From Syntrophorhabdaceae bacterium (lineage in GTDB: Bacteria > Desulfobacterota > Syntrophorhabdia > Syntrophorhabdales > Syntrophorhabdaceae): a stretch of 40,305 nt of DNA. Shown one piece after another: positions 8,634-16,072 of this stretch (positions within the stretch are counted from its first letter, which is position 1; the number at the start of each line of letters is the position of its first letter). The notes under the pieces are model-generated. The model made no database searches, had not been told where the DNA came from, and saw nothing but the letters and a program-made list of their open reading frames with translations. The stretch lies in the NCBI GenBank assembly GCA_036504895.1, contig DASXUJ010000081.1, positions 1-40,305 of the forward strand. The letters run 5' to 3'. The translations under genes and the position numbers were made by a program.

Positions 8634-8975
8634 CTATAACCTCCTGTTTATCATCAGTCCCAGCATCTGGTCGAAGTTTTTCACGAATGAAACGAATTCG
8701 GCGGAAGGGATCTGCCTGGTCACTTCGCCGGTTTCGGCGTTCGAGACAGTCACTACTACCTTGTCGATATCGCGGTCATAGTGCATGCTCACCTGCTCCC
8801 TCGAGCCGGATTCCTTTATCGTCTCTTCTATCTTCTTCAAAAGCTCTTCACTTATTTTAACCTCTTCGGCGGCCGTATCCTGCGCCGCGGCCACTTTTCG
8901 AGCCTCTTTTATCTTTGGCGCCGAATTTGCCGTAATATCAAATTCCGAAATCCCGTTCTTCGTGTCCACTATCAT
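8634..8975 (-). CDS. flaG: FlaG family flagellar protein
   Basis: 113 residues. The C-terminal half has the FlaG pattern: amphipathic helix EEVKISEELLKKIEETIKE, then SMHYDRDIDKVVVTVSNAETGEVTRQIPS and a closing helix. FlaG proteins influence filament length in several bacteria; the molecular role is poorly known. First gene of the flaG-fliD-fliS unit, separated from fliC by a strong hairpin, so it is either driven by readthrough from fliC or by a promoter I could not identify. GAGGTG precedes the ATG at 8975. Confidence 0.88.
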   Translation of the reverse strand: MIVDTKNGISEFDITANSAPKIKEARKVAAAQDTAAEEVKISEELLKKIEETIKESGSREQVSMHYDRDIDKVVVTVSNAETGEVTRQIPSAEFVSFVKNFDQMLGLMINRRL

Positions 8976-8995
8976 GGCGCACCTCTAAGTAAGAC

Positions 8996-9020
8996 GCCCC
9001 CTCCCGCGAAGGGAGGGGGC
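8996..9020 (-). terminator. Strong hairpin between fliC and flaG
   Basis: A perfect 10-base GC-rich stem (GCCCCCTCCC with GGGAGGGGGC) and a 5-base loop starts 17 bases after the fliC stop. On the minus strand it is followed by GTCTTACTT, a poor U-tract, so it may be a leaky terminator or an mRNA-end stabiliser that gives more fliC than flaG-fliD-fliS message. Confidence 0.6.
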
Positions 9021-9037
9021 TCTCATTTTATCCCTCT

Positions 9038-10153
9038 TTAGCCTTTCAGGAGAGAGAGTACCTGCTGCGGTATCGAGTTCGCCTGAGCCAACATTGCGAC
9101 GCCCGACTGCTGCAGGATCTGGGCCTTCGTAAAGGTTGCCATTTCCTTCGCGAAATCCGCGTCTTTAATCGTCGATATAGACGAGTCGATGTTCTCACTC
9201 ATGGTCGAAAGGTTCGCCACGTGGTAGCTGATCTGGTTCATGGCGGCGCCCAACTTACCACGCTCGGTGGTGAGGTTGCCGACGGCGGCGTCGATCTTGT
9301 CCATGTATGCCTGGGCGTTCGCCTTGGAGCTGATGTCTCCGGAAAGGGCCAGAACCGAGCCGTTGGTGCTGTAGCTCAGGATACCGGCACTGATCTGGTT
9401 CTCCACCAGATTCGTGTCGCCAACCTGATAGGTGAAGTTCGAAGAGCCGTTGGTCAGGGTGAAGTTACCCGAACCCTGAACGAGGGCGGAGTTGACCGTC
9501 ACCTTGATGCCGAAGTTGGTGAAATTTGCCACTCCGCTTGTACCCACGCCCGTGAGTCCCGATACCGTCACCGTCTGGGTGTTGCCGCCCACGTTGAGGG
9601 TCAGGGTCGCAGCGCCGGCCGCGATATTCGCGGAGGTGAGGGTGACCGTACCGGTTGTCGCGGTGGAGCCGCTTACGTCGAAGGCCTGGAAGCCGGCTGC
9701 CGCCGTGAGGCTGCCCGTGTAGGTGCCGGACGTGGTCGATCCCTGGAGGAGGTTCGTGGTGCCGTACCGGGTGTTGAGCGCGATTTTTCCGATTTCGACT
9801 TCCAGGTTGCTTCTCTCTGTATCGAGAGCCACACGGTCGGTGGTGTTGTCAGAAGCCGACTGGGTTGCGATCTCTTTGAGCCTGGTTAAGATATTGGAGA
9901 TCTGGTCAATACCACCTTCTGCCGTCTGCAACATGGAGAGCGCCTGGTTGCCATTGTCGATTGACTTGGTCATGGAAACTGATTTTACGCTCAGCTTCGT
10001 CGCGATGGCGATGCCTGCCGCGTCATCCGAGGCCTTGTTGATCTTGAAACCACTTGACAGTCTCTCGAGGGACTTTGCCTGCTCAGATCCTGAAATTCCC
10101 AGCCATCTCTGTGTGTTTAATGAAGAAACGTTCGTGTTAACTCTAAAAGCCAT
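9038..10153 (-). CDS. fliC: Flagellin FliC
   Basis: 371 residues, the filament subunit. Both conserved coiled-coil ends are clear: SLERLSSGFKINKASDDAAG near residues 28-47 and, at the C-terminus, a D0 helix ending AQANSIPQQVLSLLKG. The variable surface domain (about 140-280) is short and rich in Thr, Ser, Gly and Asn, a possible substrate for O-glycosylation. The gene stands alone behind a good FliA promoter (10260-10286) with a ~100-base leader that has CsrA-type sites. AGGAGG is six bases before the ATG. Only one flagellin gene lies in the window. Confidence 0.97.
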   Translation of the reverse strand: MAFRVNTNVSSLNTQRWLGISGSEQAKSLERLSSGFKINKASDDAAGIAIATKLSVKSVSMTKSIDNGNQALSMLQTAEGGIDQISNILTRLKEIATQSASDNTTDRVALDTERSNLEVEIGKIALNTRYGTTNLLQGSTTSGTYTGSLTAAAGFQAFDVSGSTATTGTVTLTSANIAAGAATLTLNVGGNTQTVTVSGLTGVGTSGVANFTNFGIKVTVNSALVQGSGNFTLTNGSSNFTYQVGDTNLVENQISAGILSYSTNGSVLALSGDISSKANAQAYMDKIDAAVGNLTTERGKLGAAMNQISYHVANLSTMSENIDSSISTIKDADFAKEMATFTKAQILQQSGVAMLAQANSIPQQVLSLLKG

Positions 10154-10159
10154 GGTAAA

Positions 10160-10165
10160 CCTCCT
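10160..10165 (-). promoter_or_regulatory. fliC Shine-Dalgarno overlapping a CsrA-type GGA site
   Basis: AGGAGG, six bases before the fliC ATG, lies in AACAGGAGGTT, which resembles the CsrA recognition core (A-N-GGA). CsrA bound here would block ribosomes directly. It is the counterpart of the second, start-proximal CsrA site in Bacillus hag mRNA (established for that gene; inferred here). Confidence 0.55.
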
Positions 10166-10210
10166 GTTATTTTTTATCGGGCATCATGCCCTTTTTTTCG
10201 GGATAAGAAA

Positions 10211-10228
10211 GGTGTATCCTTCAACACC
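10211..10228 (-). promoter_or_regulatory. CsrA-binding-type hairpin in the fliC leader
   Basis: On the transcript GGTGTTGAAGGATACACC folds into a 5-base stem (GGTGT/ACACC) with AAGGA in its 8-base loop, the classical presentation for CsrA. It is ~45 bases upstream of the Shine-Dalgarno. A near-perfect palindrome, GGGCATgATGCCC (10179-10191), lies between the two sites. Confidence 0.6.
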
Positions 10229-10259
10229 TCCTTTCTTTTCTATCCCTTTCTAAACTCTA

Positions 10260-10286
10260 TTATCGTCACCCCTGCGTCAAACTTAA
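10260..10286 (-). promoter_or_regulatory. FliA (sigma-28) promoter of fliC
   Basis: TTAAGTTT-N11-GACGATAA on the minus strand matches the FliA consensus TAAAGTTT-N11-GCCGATAA at 14 of 16 positions with exact spacing. The -35 box overlaps the stop codon of the upstream glycosyltransferase gene. The start point would be near 10253, giving a leader of about 100 bases. Confidence 0.85.
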
Positions 10287-11758
10287 GAGTTTATTTGGAG
10301 CAACCCCGATATGGCGGACCCGAACATCCCGCCCGCCTTCGCCTCTCCCGCAGCAGCCAGCGATTCCTTCACCTGATCGAGCCCCTCGGGAAAAGGCTCG
10401 CCCCTCAGGGACAGTCCCTTTCTGATGAGGGAGTAGTCGCGGGTGATCCCCGAAGCGTCGAGCTTCATACAATGGATAAAGAAAATGCCGCAGAGCGCCT
10501 CGAGATCGGTCTCCTTGAGGCCGTTGAGCGCCTCGTACTCCTCTGCCGCACGATCGAAATCATTGCACTTTATAAGAAGGAGGAAGAGCCGCTTTCGCAG
10601 GAACCCCTTGTCCTCTATCCTCGCAAGTCCTTCCCTGCATACCCTGATCGCCCCTTCGATGTCCCCCCGCCTCTCCTTCGCCAGGGAAAGGTAGTGGCAT
10701 GCCTCGTCATTTCCGGGGTCTTCTTCGAGGGAACGGGTAAAACACTGCTCCGCACGCACCGCATCGCCGGCGAAAAGCGCCGATACGCCCAGGCATTTGT
10801 TCAGGTTGAGCCGCATCACCTTCGTATCGAGGGGCATTATCTCCCGGTCGAAGGTCACATCCTTTAATGGGAGGAGCACTCTGTAGGCGTCTTCGTAATT
10901 CCCTAGCTTGAAAAGGACCTCTCCCAGGGTGAATGCCACGAGTGGGGGCGAATCGAGAAGACCGACCCATTTCCGGAGGAGGGACAGGGCCTCCTGCTCC
11001 CTGTGGAGCCTGCAGAGAGCCGCCGCCATATCGACTACCGTAACGGAGAGCATGTCCCGGTAGGTTCCCGGATTTGCGATTTCGAGGACCTTCCTCATCT
11101 GCTTCAGCGCTTCCTCGTCTTCCTCGAGCCCTCTCAGCGCGCGCGCCAGGAAAACGAGGGCGAGAATGTTCTCCGGGTTCTCTTCGAGCTCCCTTTCATT
11201 CATCGCCTTGTTTCGGAGAAATTTCTCTCTGAGGATCTCGGCGGTAGAGTACCCGAAATGGGAAATCCTCGCACCGCAGTGGGTGAACCTTACTCCCCTG
11301 CCGGCGCAAGAGGCGTATATCTGCTCGTGGACTTTTCCCTCAAAGGCGATGCCTTTGAGGTTCGGGAAGATACGGAGCTGGGCGAACTCGGTGGTCCCGC
11401 CCACGGAATTGCTCACAACCCTCAGGTAAACCCCGGTGCCCGGATTCTTTCTCAGGTGCTCCTTTATGGGGCCATGGTCCTCTACAGCGACCTCGTCGTC
11501 TCCGTCGAGCCACAGGATATACTCCATCGTTGCATGTTTCAGCGATTCGTTACGGGCCGCCGAGAAGTCGTCGCACCATGGAAAGTCAAAGGTTTTCGCC
11601 CCATAGCTTAGGGCTATCTCTTTAGTCCTGTCCGAAGAGCCCGTGTCAACGACGATGACTTCGTCCGCAAGACCTTGGATGGACGAAAGCACCCTTGGAA
11701 GGTTCACCTCTTCATTCTTCACTACCATGCACACCGAAATGGTAGGAGAGCCCGACAT
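10283..11758 (-). CDS. GT2-family glycosyltransferase with TPR-like C-terminal repeats
   Basis: 491 residues. The N-terminal ~220 residues are a GT-A fold glycosyltransferase: ISVCMVVKNEEVNLPRVL, VVDTGSSDRT near 37-45 and the metal/nucleotide-binding LDGDDE at 84-89. The rest is helical with TPR-like repeats (ALVFLARALRGLEEDEEALKQM, ACHYLSLAKERRGDIEGAI). No membrane segment, so it acts in the cytoplasm. Its ATG overlaps the fliW stop by one base (TAATG), which makes it part of the flg-csrA-fliW operon, and the next gene is fliC. A flagellin-modifying transferase is the best guess (inference); the sugar and acceptor are unknown. Confidence 0.83.
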   Translation of the reverse strand: MSGSPTISVCMVVKNEEVNLPRVLSSIQGLADEVIVVDTGSSDRTKEIALSYGAKTFDFPWCDDFSAARNESLKHATMEYILWLDGDDEVAVEDHGPIKEHLRKNPGTGVYLRVVSNSVGGTTEFAQLRIFPNLKGIAFEGKVHEQIYASCAGRGVRFTHCGARISHFGYSTAEILREKFLRNKAMNERELEENPENILALVFLARALRGLEEDEEALKQMRKVLEIANPGTYRDMLSVTVVDMAAALCRLHREQEALSLLRKWVGLLDSPPLVAFTLGEVLFKLGNYEDAYRVLLPLKDVTFDREIMPLDTKVMRLNLNKCLGVSALFAGDAVRAEQCFTRSLEEDPGNDEACHYLSLAKERRGDIEGAIRVCREGLARIEDKGFLRKRLFLLLIKCNDFDRAAEEYEALNGLKETDLEALCGIFFIHCMKLDASGITRDYSLIRKGLSLRGEPFPEGLDQVKESLAAAGEAKAGGMFGSAISGLLQINS

Positions 11759-12147
11759 TAGCCCGCCTTTTTCACGACGAAAGGCACCGCCACTCCGTAT
11801 GCCTCACTCTGTAAAATTGTTTGCACGAAGGTGCCGGCCTTCGTATTTATAATGACCGGCGACCTGAGATTGACATAGAGCGCCTCCCCATCGACCCGGA
11901 CCACGCACAGGACCGCGATATCCTCCATGGCATTGCCTGAAGGGAAAAGGTCTTTCAAGACGGCGTCATCGATCTCGAAAGAATAGTCGTCCACTACATG
12001 ATAGGGATTCACCACCACAAAGGTGAGGGGTGCTTCGCTGCACGTGAGGAGCCTGAAAGGCGAGCCCTCTCCGATGGGGTCCTCCATCACATACTTTTCA
12101 AACTGCTCGAATCCTATTAGTTTTCCTTTCAGATTGACCTCACTCAC
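11758..12147 (-). CDS. fliW: Flagellar assembly factor FliW
   Basis: 129 residues. FliW binds flagellin and is an allosteric antagonist of CsrA: when flagellin is retained in the cytoplasm FliW is sequestered and CsrA shuts off flagellin translation. The phrases GLLTCSEAPLTFVVVNPYHVV-like (present as FRLLTCSEAPLTFVVVNPYHVV) and the C-terminal LRSPVIINTKAGTFVQTIL are family hallmarks (N..AP...N..rk..Q...). Starts inside the end of csrA (8-base overlap) and is coupled to the downstream glycosyltransferase. Confidence 0.95.
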   Translation of the reverse strand: MSEVNLKGKLIGFEQFEKYVMEDPIGEGSPFRLLTCSEAPLTFVVVNPYHVVDDYSFEIDDAVLKDLFPSGNAMEDIAVLCVVRVDGEALYVNLRSPVIINTKAGTFVQTILQSEAYGVAVPFVVKKAG

Positions 12148-12376
12148 TGTGCTCCCCTAGGAATTTCTTTAGTTTTTCCATATTTTCAAGGGCCGAGAGT
12201 TTATTCGCCCCTTTCACCTCCAGGAAGAGCTCTTCCCTGATAATGGCGCAGCCCTTCGGCGCTTCGATGCCGATCCTTATTTTTCCTTTATCGACTTCGA
12301 TGACGACAATACGGATGTCCCCGTCTTTGCCTTTTATTACTATGCCTTCATTTTTCTTACGGGAGAGTACGAGCAT
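12140..12376 (-). CDS. csrA: Carbon storage/translation regulator CsrA
   Basis: 78 residues, a homodimeric RNA-binding protein that represses translation at GGA sites. MLVLSRKKNEGIVI and IRIGIEAPKG are the classical N-terminal and central strands; Arg47 in IIREEL corresponds to the RNA-contacting Arg44 of E. coli CsrA. The C-terminal extension (after ~62) is longer than in E. coli, as common in CsrA proteins that work with FliW. It is 12 bases downstream of flgL and overlaps fliW. Confidence 0.97.
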   Translation of the reverse strand: MLVLSRKKNEGIVIKGKDGDIRIVVIEVDKGKIRIGIEAPKGCAIIREELFLEVKGANKLSALENMEKLKKFLGEHSE

Positions 12377-12388
12377 AATCTTACCGGC

Positions 12389-13285
12389 TTAGAATTTAAG
12401 GTAATTGAGGATGTTGAGAGATTGCATCTTCCCCATAACGGTAAGGGCCGTCTCATACGCGGTGGAGAGGAGATTATAATCACTCAGGGCCGAAATCATG
12501 TCCACGTCCATGAGCTTCGAGATATTCGTCTGGAGCTGTAATGTATTGTCGCCCGTGAGGGATCCAAGATTTTCTATATTCCTGGAATAGGTACCGATAT
12601 AGGAAAGGTTATTGGAGGTGAGGTTCACCGCCGCGTCGACCGTATCCAGAGAATGCTGGATGCCTGTCCGATCATTATTTATAAGGGCTGTCCTCATATC
12701 TTTGAGGGCGGTAAATATGTCCGCTGTGCCCGAACCGAAGACTTTATTTCCCGCCATACCCAGGTTGACTGTCTGGCCTGCCGCCACGTTCACCTGCGGT
12801 ACGTCGGATGTCCCGTTGTAAGTAACCGTATAAGTGGCCTTATCCAGCGTGAAGGGCGGTAAATCCGTCTTTTTCCCCCCGAAGATATACGTGCCGCTAA
12901 TGCTCGAGTTACCGATTGTGACGAGCTGCTCCATCATCCCTTCAACCTCTGATACCGCCGATTTCCTGGTTTCGGCGTCTACCGTGTCCGACGCCATGTT
13001 GACGGCAAGCTGCTTGGCCTGGGTCAGCACGTCCGCGATGTTGGTCTCTGCCGTTTCCCACATCCCGCTCAAGGTAGTCAGCCTGTCCAGGGTCTTCACA
13101 TACTGCTCGTTCCTGCCCTGCTGCGCCGTAAGCTGAATATACTGCGACGTTCCCACGGGATCGTCGGAAGGGGCGAGGATCTTCTTCTGAGAAGAGACCT
13201 GGTCCTGATTCCTTTGCAGTTTCTTTTGAAGGGTGAGTACGCTGTTTTTAAACGACTCGAACTTGTAATTATCGGTCACTCTCAT
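12389..13285 (-). CDS. flgL: Hook-filament junction protein FlgL (HAP3)
   Basis: 298 residues. Flagellin-like ends: N-terminal helix NYKFESFKNSVLTLQKKLQRNQDQVSSQKKI-type sequence followed by LAPSDDPVGTSQYIQL, and C-terminal DMISALSDYNLLSTAYETALTVMGKMQ. FlgL joins FlgK to the filament and is exported by the flagellar type III system. Starts inside the flgK stop (ATGA overlap), and csrA follows by 12 bases. Confidence 0.94.
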   Translation of the reverse strand: MRVTDNYKFESFKNSVLTLQKKLQRNQDQVSSQKKILAPSDDPVGTSQYIQLTAQQGRNEQYVKTLDRLTTLSGMWETAETNIADVLTQAKQLAVNMASDTVDAETRKSAVSEVEGMMEQLVTIGNSSISGTYIFGGKKTDLPPFTLDKATYTVTYNGTSDVPQVNVAAGQTVNLGMAGNKVFGSGTADIFTALKDMRTALINNDRTGIQHSLDTVDAAVNLTSNNLSYIGTYSRNIENLGSLTGDNTLQLQTNISKLMDVDMISALSDYNLLSTAYETALTVMGKMQSLNILNYLKF

Positions 13286-15003
13286 GATTTCACCGAGATA
13301 AGGGTCTGAAGAAGCTCGTCCGCCACCGTAAAAAGCTTGGCGCTTGCCTGGTAGGCATATTGGAATTTTATAAGGTTCGCCATCTCCTCGTCGAGGGAGA
13401 CTCCCGATACGCTCTCCCGCTGGCCCGTAAGCACCGCCATGGTACTCGTGTTGTACTGCGTCGCATTCTGGGCGTCCTGGGCGACCTGGCCTGCGTAATT
13501 CACCATGGAAGAGGTGAAATCGGTGAGGGTCGACGAGCGGGTGACCACGCCGAGGGTCTGGAGTACGTTATTTTGATCTTTAAAGTCTGCGGCATCTACA
13601 TTAGTGACCTTCAGGGCATATTGGGTGACGCCGTTTACCGTGCTTGCGGCAATCGACGCGGTGACTCCCGTGGCGCCCGCCGCATTGATCCTGTCACGGA
13701 TATCGGTCAGGCTATCCGAAGCGAGGTCTATGGCCACATTCCTGAATGTCCCGTCCATGCCTCTTATCTGAACCGTGCCGCTCCATGCGGAGCTGAGACC
13801 GACGAGTCCTGTCATGACCGTAGTGGCGCTCGAAAAGGTATCGCTCAGGGCATCGGCGCCCGATATGTGGACGAGCTGCTGCGTCCCGAGAAGCTTTTTG
13901 TCGGCGAGAGAGGCCATCCTCATTGCAATGTCGTTATCCGTGGGGTTATTGACGGGGTCGGAGCTGGCGCCAATGAGGTTAGGATTATTTACGATCGAAG
14001 TCGCAACCTGAATATCGGCCGCACCCGTGCCTTGAAAGAAGCTCGTCGTATTCGATACACCGCCGCTTGTGGCCGTCCACTTCACGTTATCGATGAGGCT
14101 ATTGGCCAGATCATTAAGATCACCGACGAACGCAGGGGCGTAACTATCCCGTATGTCGACCAATGCCTTGAGCTTGCCCCCTCCGAGTCCCGCGCTGACA
14201 TCGGTCTGTACGCCGTTTCCATCGTTCCACATAATCTTCGAATAGCCCGTGAGGGGATTCTGGGCCGTGGAGAGTTGCCATGCAGTCCCGTTCTCGACGA
14301 GTGGCCTGCCGTCCGCGGTAAGGACGGTCGTCCTCCCGTACCTGTCGTCGAAGGCCTGAATATCCATTTTCTGGGAAAGCTGGTTCAGGAGGTCCGCCTT
14401 CTGGTCCTGGTATGAATTGGTGTTGGACGAGGCGCCCGAGCTCTGAATAATGAGCTTGTTTATGGCGGCAATTGAAGACAGGATGGTATTGACGCTGTCG
14501 ACTTCCGATCCTATCTGATCGTTTACCTCGCTCTGCACCCCCTTCAGGTCCGTGTACAGGGTCTTGATCGTCTGGGCCACCGACTCCCCCTGGGACTCGA
14601 GGGTCTGCTTGAGGCCCGTATCGCTCGGATCCGCCGATAAGCTCTCCCAGTCGTTGAAATAGGCGGTGATATTGCCCGTAAGGTTCGAGTTATCCTCGTT
14701 GAGGAACTGCTGAATCCTGTCGAGGTAGGTGGAGAGTACCGTCTGCTCCTGGAGATCGGAATTTTTTGACTGGATGGAGCTTTCGAGGTATTTGTCGTAA
14801 TACCGCTTGACGTCCTTGATCGTGACTCCGTCTCCAAGCAACCCCACGGGAGACGGAACAGGCCTCTGCTCCACCAGGACCGCTTCTTCCCGGGCGTAGC
14901 CTGCCGTATTTACGTTTGAGATATTATTCGAGGTGACCTGGATGGAGGTCTGGGTCGCCGCGAGGGAACCCTTCGCGATATTGAGTATGGAGAAAATACT
15001 CAA
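13282..15003 (-). CDS. flgK: Hook-filament junction protein FlgK (HAP1)
   Basis: 573 residues. The rod/hook N-terminal motif ATQTSIQVTSNNISNVNTAGYAR and the C-terminal SLDEEMANLIKFQYAYQASAKLFTVADELLQTLI are diagnostic. It sits between the hook and FlgL. Residues ~377-487 carry an inserted module very like one in FliD of this window (DALSDTFSS..., GLSSAWSGTVQIRG, INAAGATGVTAS, TVNGVTQYALKV, NNVLQTLGVV), the flagellin-IN type of domain. The start follows flgN by one base. Confidence 0.95.
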   Translation of the reverse strand: MSIFSILNIAKGSLAATQTSIQVTSNNISNVNTAGYAREEAVLVEQRPVPSPVGLLGDGVTIKDVKRYYDKYLESSIQSKNSDLQEQTVLSTYLDRIQQFLNEDNSNLTGNITAYFNDWESLSADPSDTGLKQTLESQGESVAQTIKTLYTDLKGVQSEVNDQIGSEVDSVNTILSSIAAINKLIIQSSGASSNTNSYQDQKADLLNQLSQKMDIQAFDDRYGRTTVLTADGRPLVENGTAWQLSTAQNPLTGYSKIMWNDGNGVQTDVSAGLGGGKLKALVDIRDSYAPAFVGDLNDLANSLIDNVKWTATSGGVSNTTSFFQGTGAADIQVATSIVNNPNLIGASSDPVNNPTDNDIAMRMASLADKKLLGTQQLVHISGADALSDTFSSATTVMTGLVGLSSAWSGTVQIRGMDGTFRNVAIDLASDSLTDIRDRINAAGATGVTASIAASTVNGVTQYALKVTNVDAADFKDQNNVLQTLGVVTRSSTLTDFTSSMVNYAGQVAQDAQNATQYNTSTMAVLTGQRESVSGVSLDEEMANLIKFQYAYQASAKLFTVADELLQTLISVKS

Positions 15004-15004
15004 C

Positions 15005-15433
15005 TCAGACGCTCCTTGAAAGGACCATCGATATCCTCTCTTTTTTCTTGCCGTAGGAGGTTCTGTTGAGAAGGCCCACGATGTTCTCGATCGAAGATTT
15101 CACGTGGTCCACGGAGAAGGAGAGGAGCTTCATATTTCTGTCGATGCCGTTTCTCACATCTTTTATCGTGTGGTTCATCTCCGTGCACAGGGACCGCCAT
15201 GTCTTCCCGCCGACCGTGGTCTCGGGGTCGATGTCGCCCGTGAGAAGGGTGTCCTTCTCGCGCTTGAGATATTCGAGCTTCTTGAGGATCTCCTCCTTAT
15301 GGTTGTTCTCGGCCACGATGCCTTCAAGAGAGAAGGAGATGATCGCGTCATGCTCCCCTCTCAGCACCGTGGAGAACTCCCTGAGGAGGCCCAGTTCTTT
15401 GTGCGTGATCTCGAAGACCAGTTCTTCTTTCAT
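15005..15433 (-). CDS. flgN: Flagellar chaperone FlgN
   Basis: 142 residues, mostly helical with heptad-like spacing (LKKLEYLKREKDTLL), matching FlgN, the cytoplasmic chaperone for the junction proteins FlgK and FlgL. Sequence conservation in this family is low, so the call rests on size, predicted helicity and position directly between flgM and flgK, the usual order flgM-flgN-flgK-flgL. Confidence 0.82.
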   Translation of the reverse strand: MKEELVFEITHKELGLLREFSTVLRGEHDAIISFSLEGIVAENNHKEEILKKLEYLKREKDTLLTGDIDPETTVGGKTWRSLCTEMNHTIKDVRNGIDRNMKLLSFSVDHVKSSIENIVGLLNRTSYGKKKERISMVLSRSV

Positions 15434-15435
15434 GG

Positions 15436-15738
15436 CTACAGGATCTCATCCAGGAGCTGGCTCTTGAGAATGCTCCTCGCCACGAGCTGGCCCTTTACAT
15501 TGTACGTCCCCGCCGCGACCTCCGACTGGATCCGCTCCACCTTCTCCTGTCTCACGTCCGGAGCGGCCTTCACCCGGTCCGCAATCCGCTGGATCTCTTC
15601 TTTCCTGCCCGACAGCTCGACCTTGTCGGCCGTGCTCCCGTCTACCTTGCCGTCAACCCCTTTTTCTTTCGTGGTTTTGACCTGATTGGTCTTCACGAGA
15701 GAATCAAGCATACCGGTTTTCGTATCATTAATTTTCAT
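15436..15738 (-). CDS. flgM: Anti-sigma-28 factor FlgM
   Basis: 100 residues. The C-terminal half, with KVELSGRKEEIQRIADRVKAAPDVR, VERIQSEVAAGTYNVKGQLVARSIL, is the FlgM sigma-binding region; the N-terminal half is disordered and Lys/Asp rich. FlgM holds FliA until the hook-basal body is finished and then leaves through the flagellum. There are two ATGs in tandem; the second (15738) is chosen because AGGAGG is six bases before it and only three before the first. FliA promoters in this window supply its targets; fliA itself is outside. Confidence 0.92.
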   Translation of the reverse strand: MKINDTKTGMLDSLVKTNQVKTTKEKGVDGKVDGSTADKVELSGRKEEIQRIADRVKAAPDVRQEKVERIQSEVAAGTYNVKGQLVARSILKSQLLDEIL

Positions 15739-15757
15739 CATCCACCTCCTGCTCTAC

Positions 15758-16069
15758 TTATTCCTTATTATCGCGCAATTCGGCTGAAACTTTAGTATTT
15801 TCCGCCCTCACCCCGTACTTCATCAGCATTTCTTTTATCCCCACCCCTTTTTTGGCAAGATAATCACCCAGTTTTTCATACATTATCGACATGGTGGTCT
15901 CTTCCCTGTAGCTTTTTTTCGTGAGACGGGTCGTTTTATCCATCTCTTTGAGCATGGACGTGATGAAATGGGACTCGAAATCGCGGCCTATCTTTTCCAA
16001 CTGCTTGGCTTCCCTTGTCTTGAGAAGGTCGTTATAGCCCGAAGTGTTGTCAACCGATATATTTGCCAT
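15758..16069 (-). CDS. flgJ: FlgJ-type rod-binding protein lacking the hydrolase domain
   Basis: 103 residues equivalent to the N-terminal rod-binding domain of FlgJ: QLEKIGRDFESHFITSMLKEMDKTT and REETTMSIMYEKLGDYLAKKGVGI. Enteric FlgJ (about 310 residues) has a second, peptidoglycan-hydrolysing domain that is absent here; the protein ends soon after the rod-binding part. Single-domain FlgJ is common in deltaproteobacteria, where a separate enzyme must open the wall. Such an enzyme may be the gene at 21465. Three bases downstream of flgJ's start is the end of flgI. Confidence 0.92.
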   Translation of the reverse strand: MANISVDNTSGYNDLLKTREAKQLEKIGRDFESHFITSMLKEMDKTTRLTKKSYREETTMSIMYEKLGDYLAKKGVGIKEMLMKYGVRAENTKVSAELRDNKE

Positions 16070-16072
16070 ACC

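Noticed and set aside
10173-10181. GCCCGATAA close to the fliC Shine-Dalgarno as a FliA -10 box
   Set aside because: No TAAA-type -35 at the needed distance, and transcription from it would leave almost no leader; the 10260-10286 site matches both boxes and the spacing.
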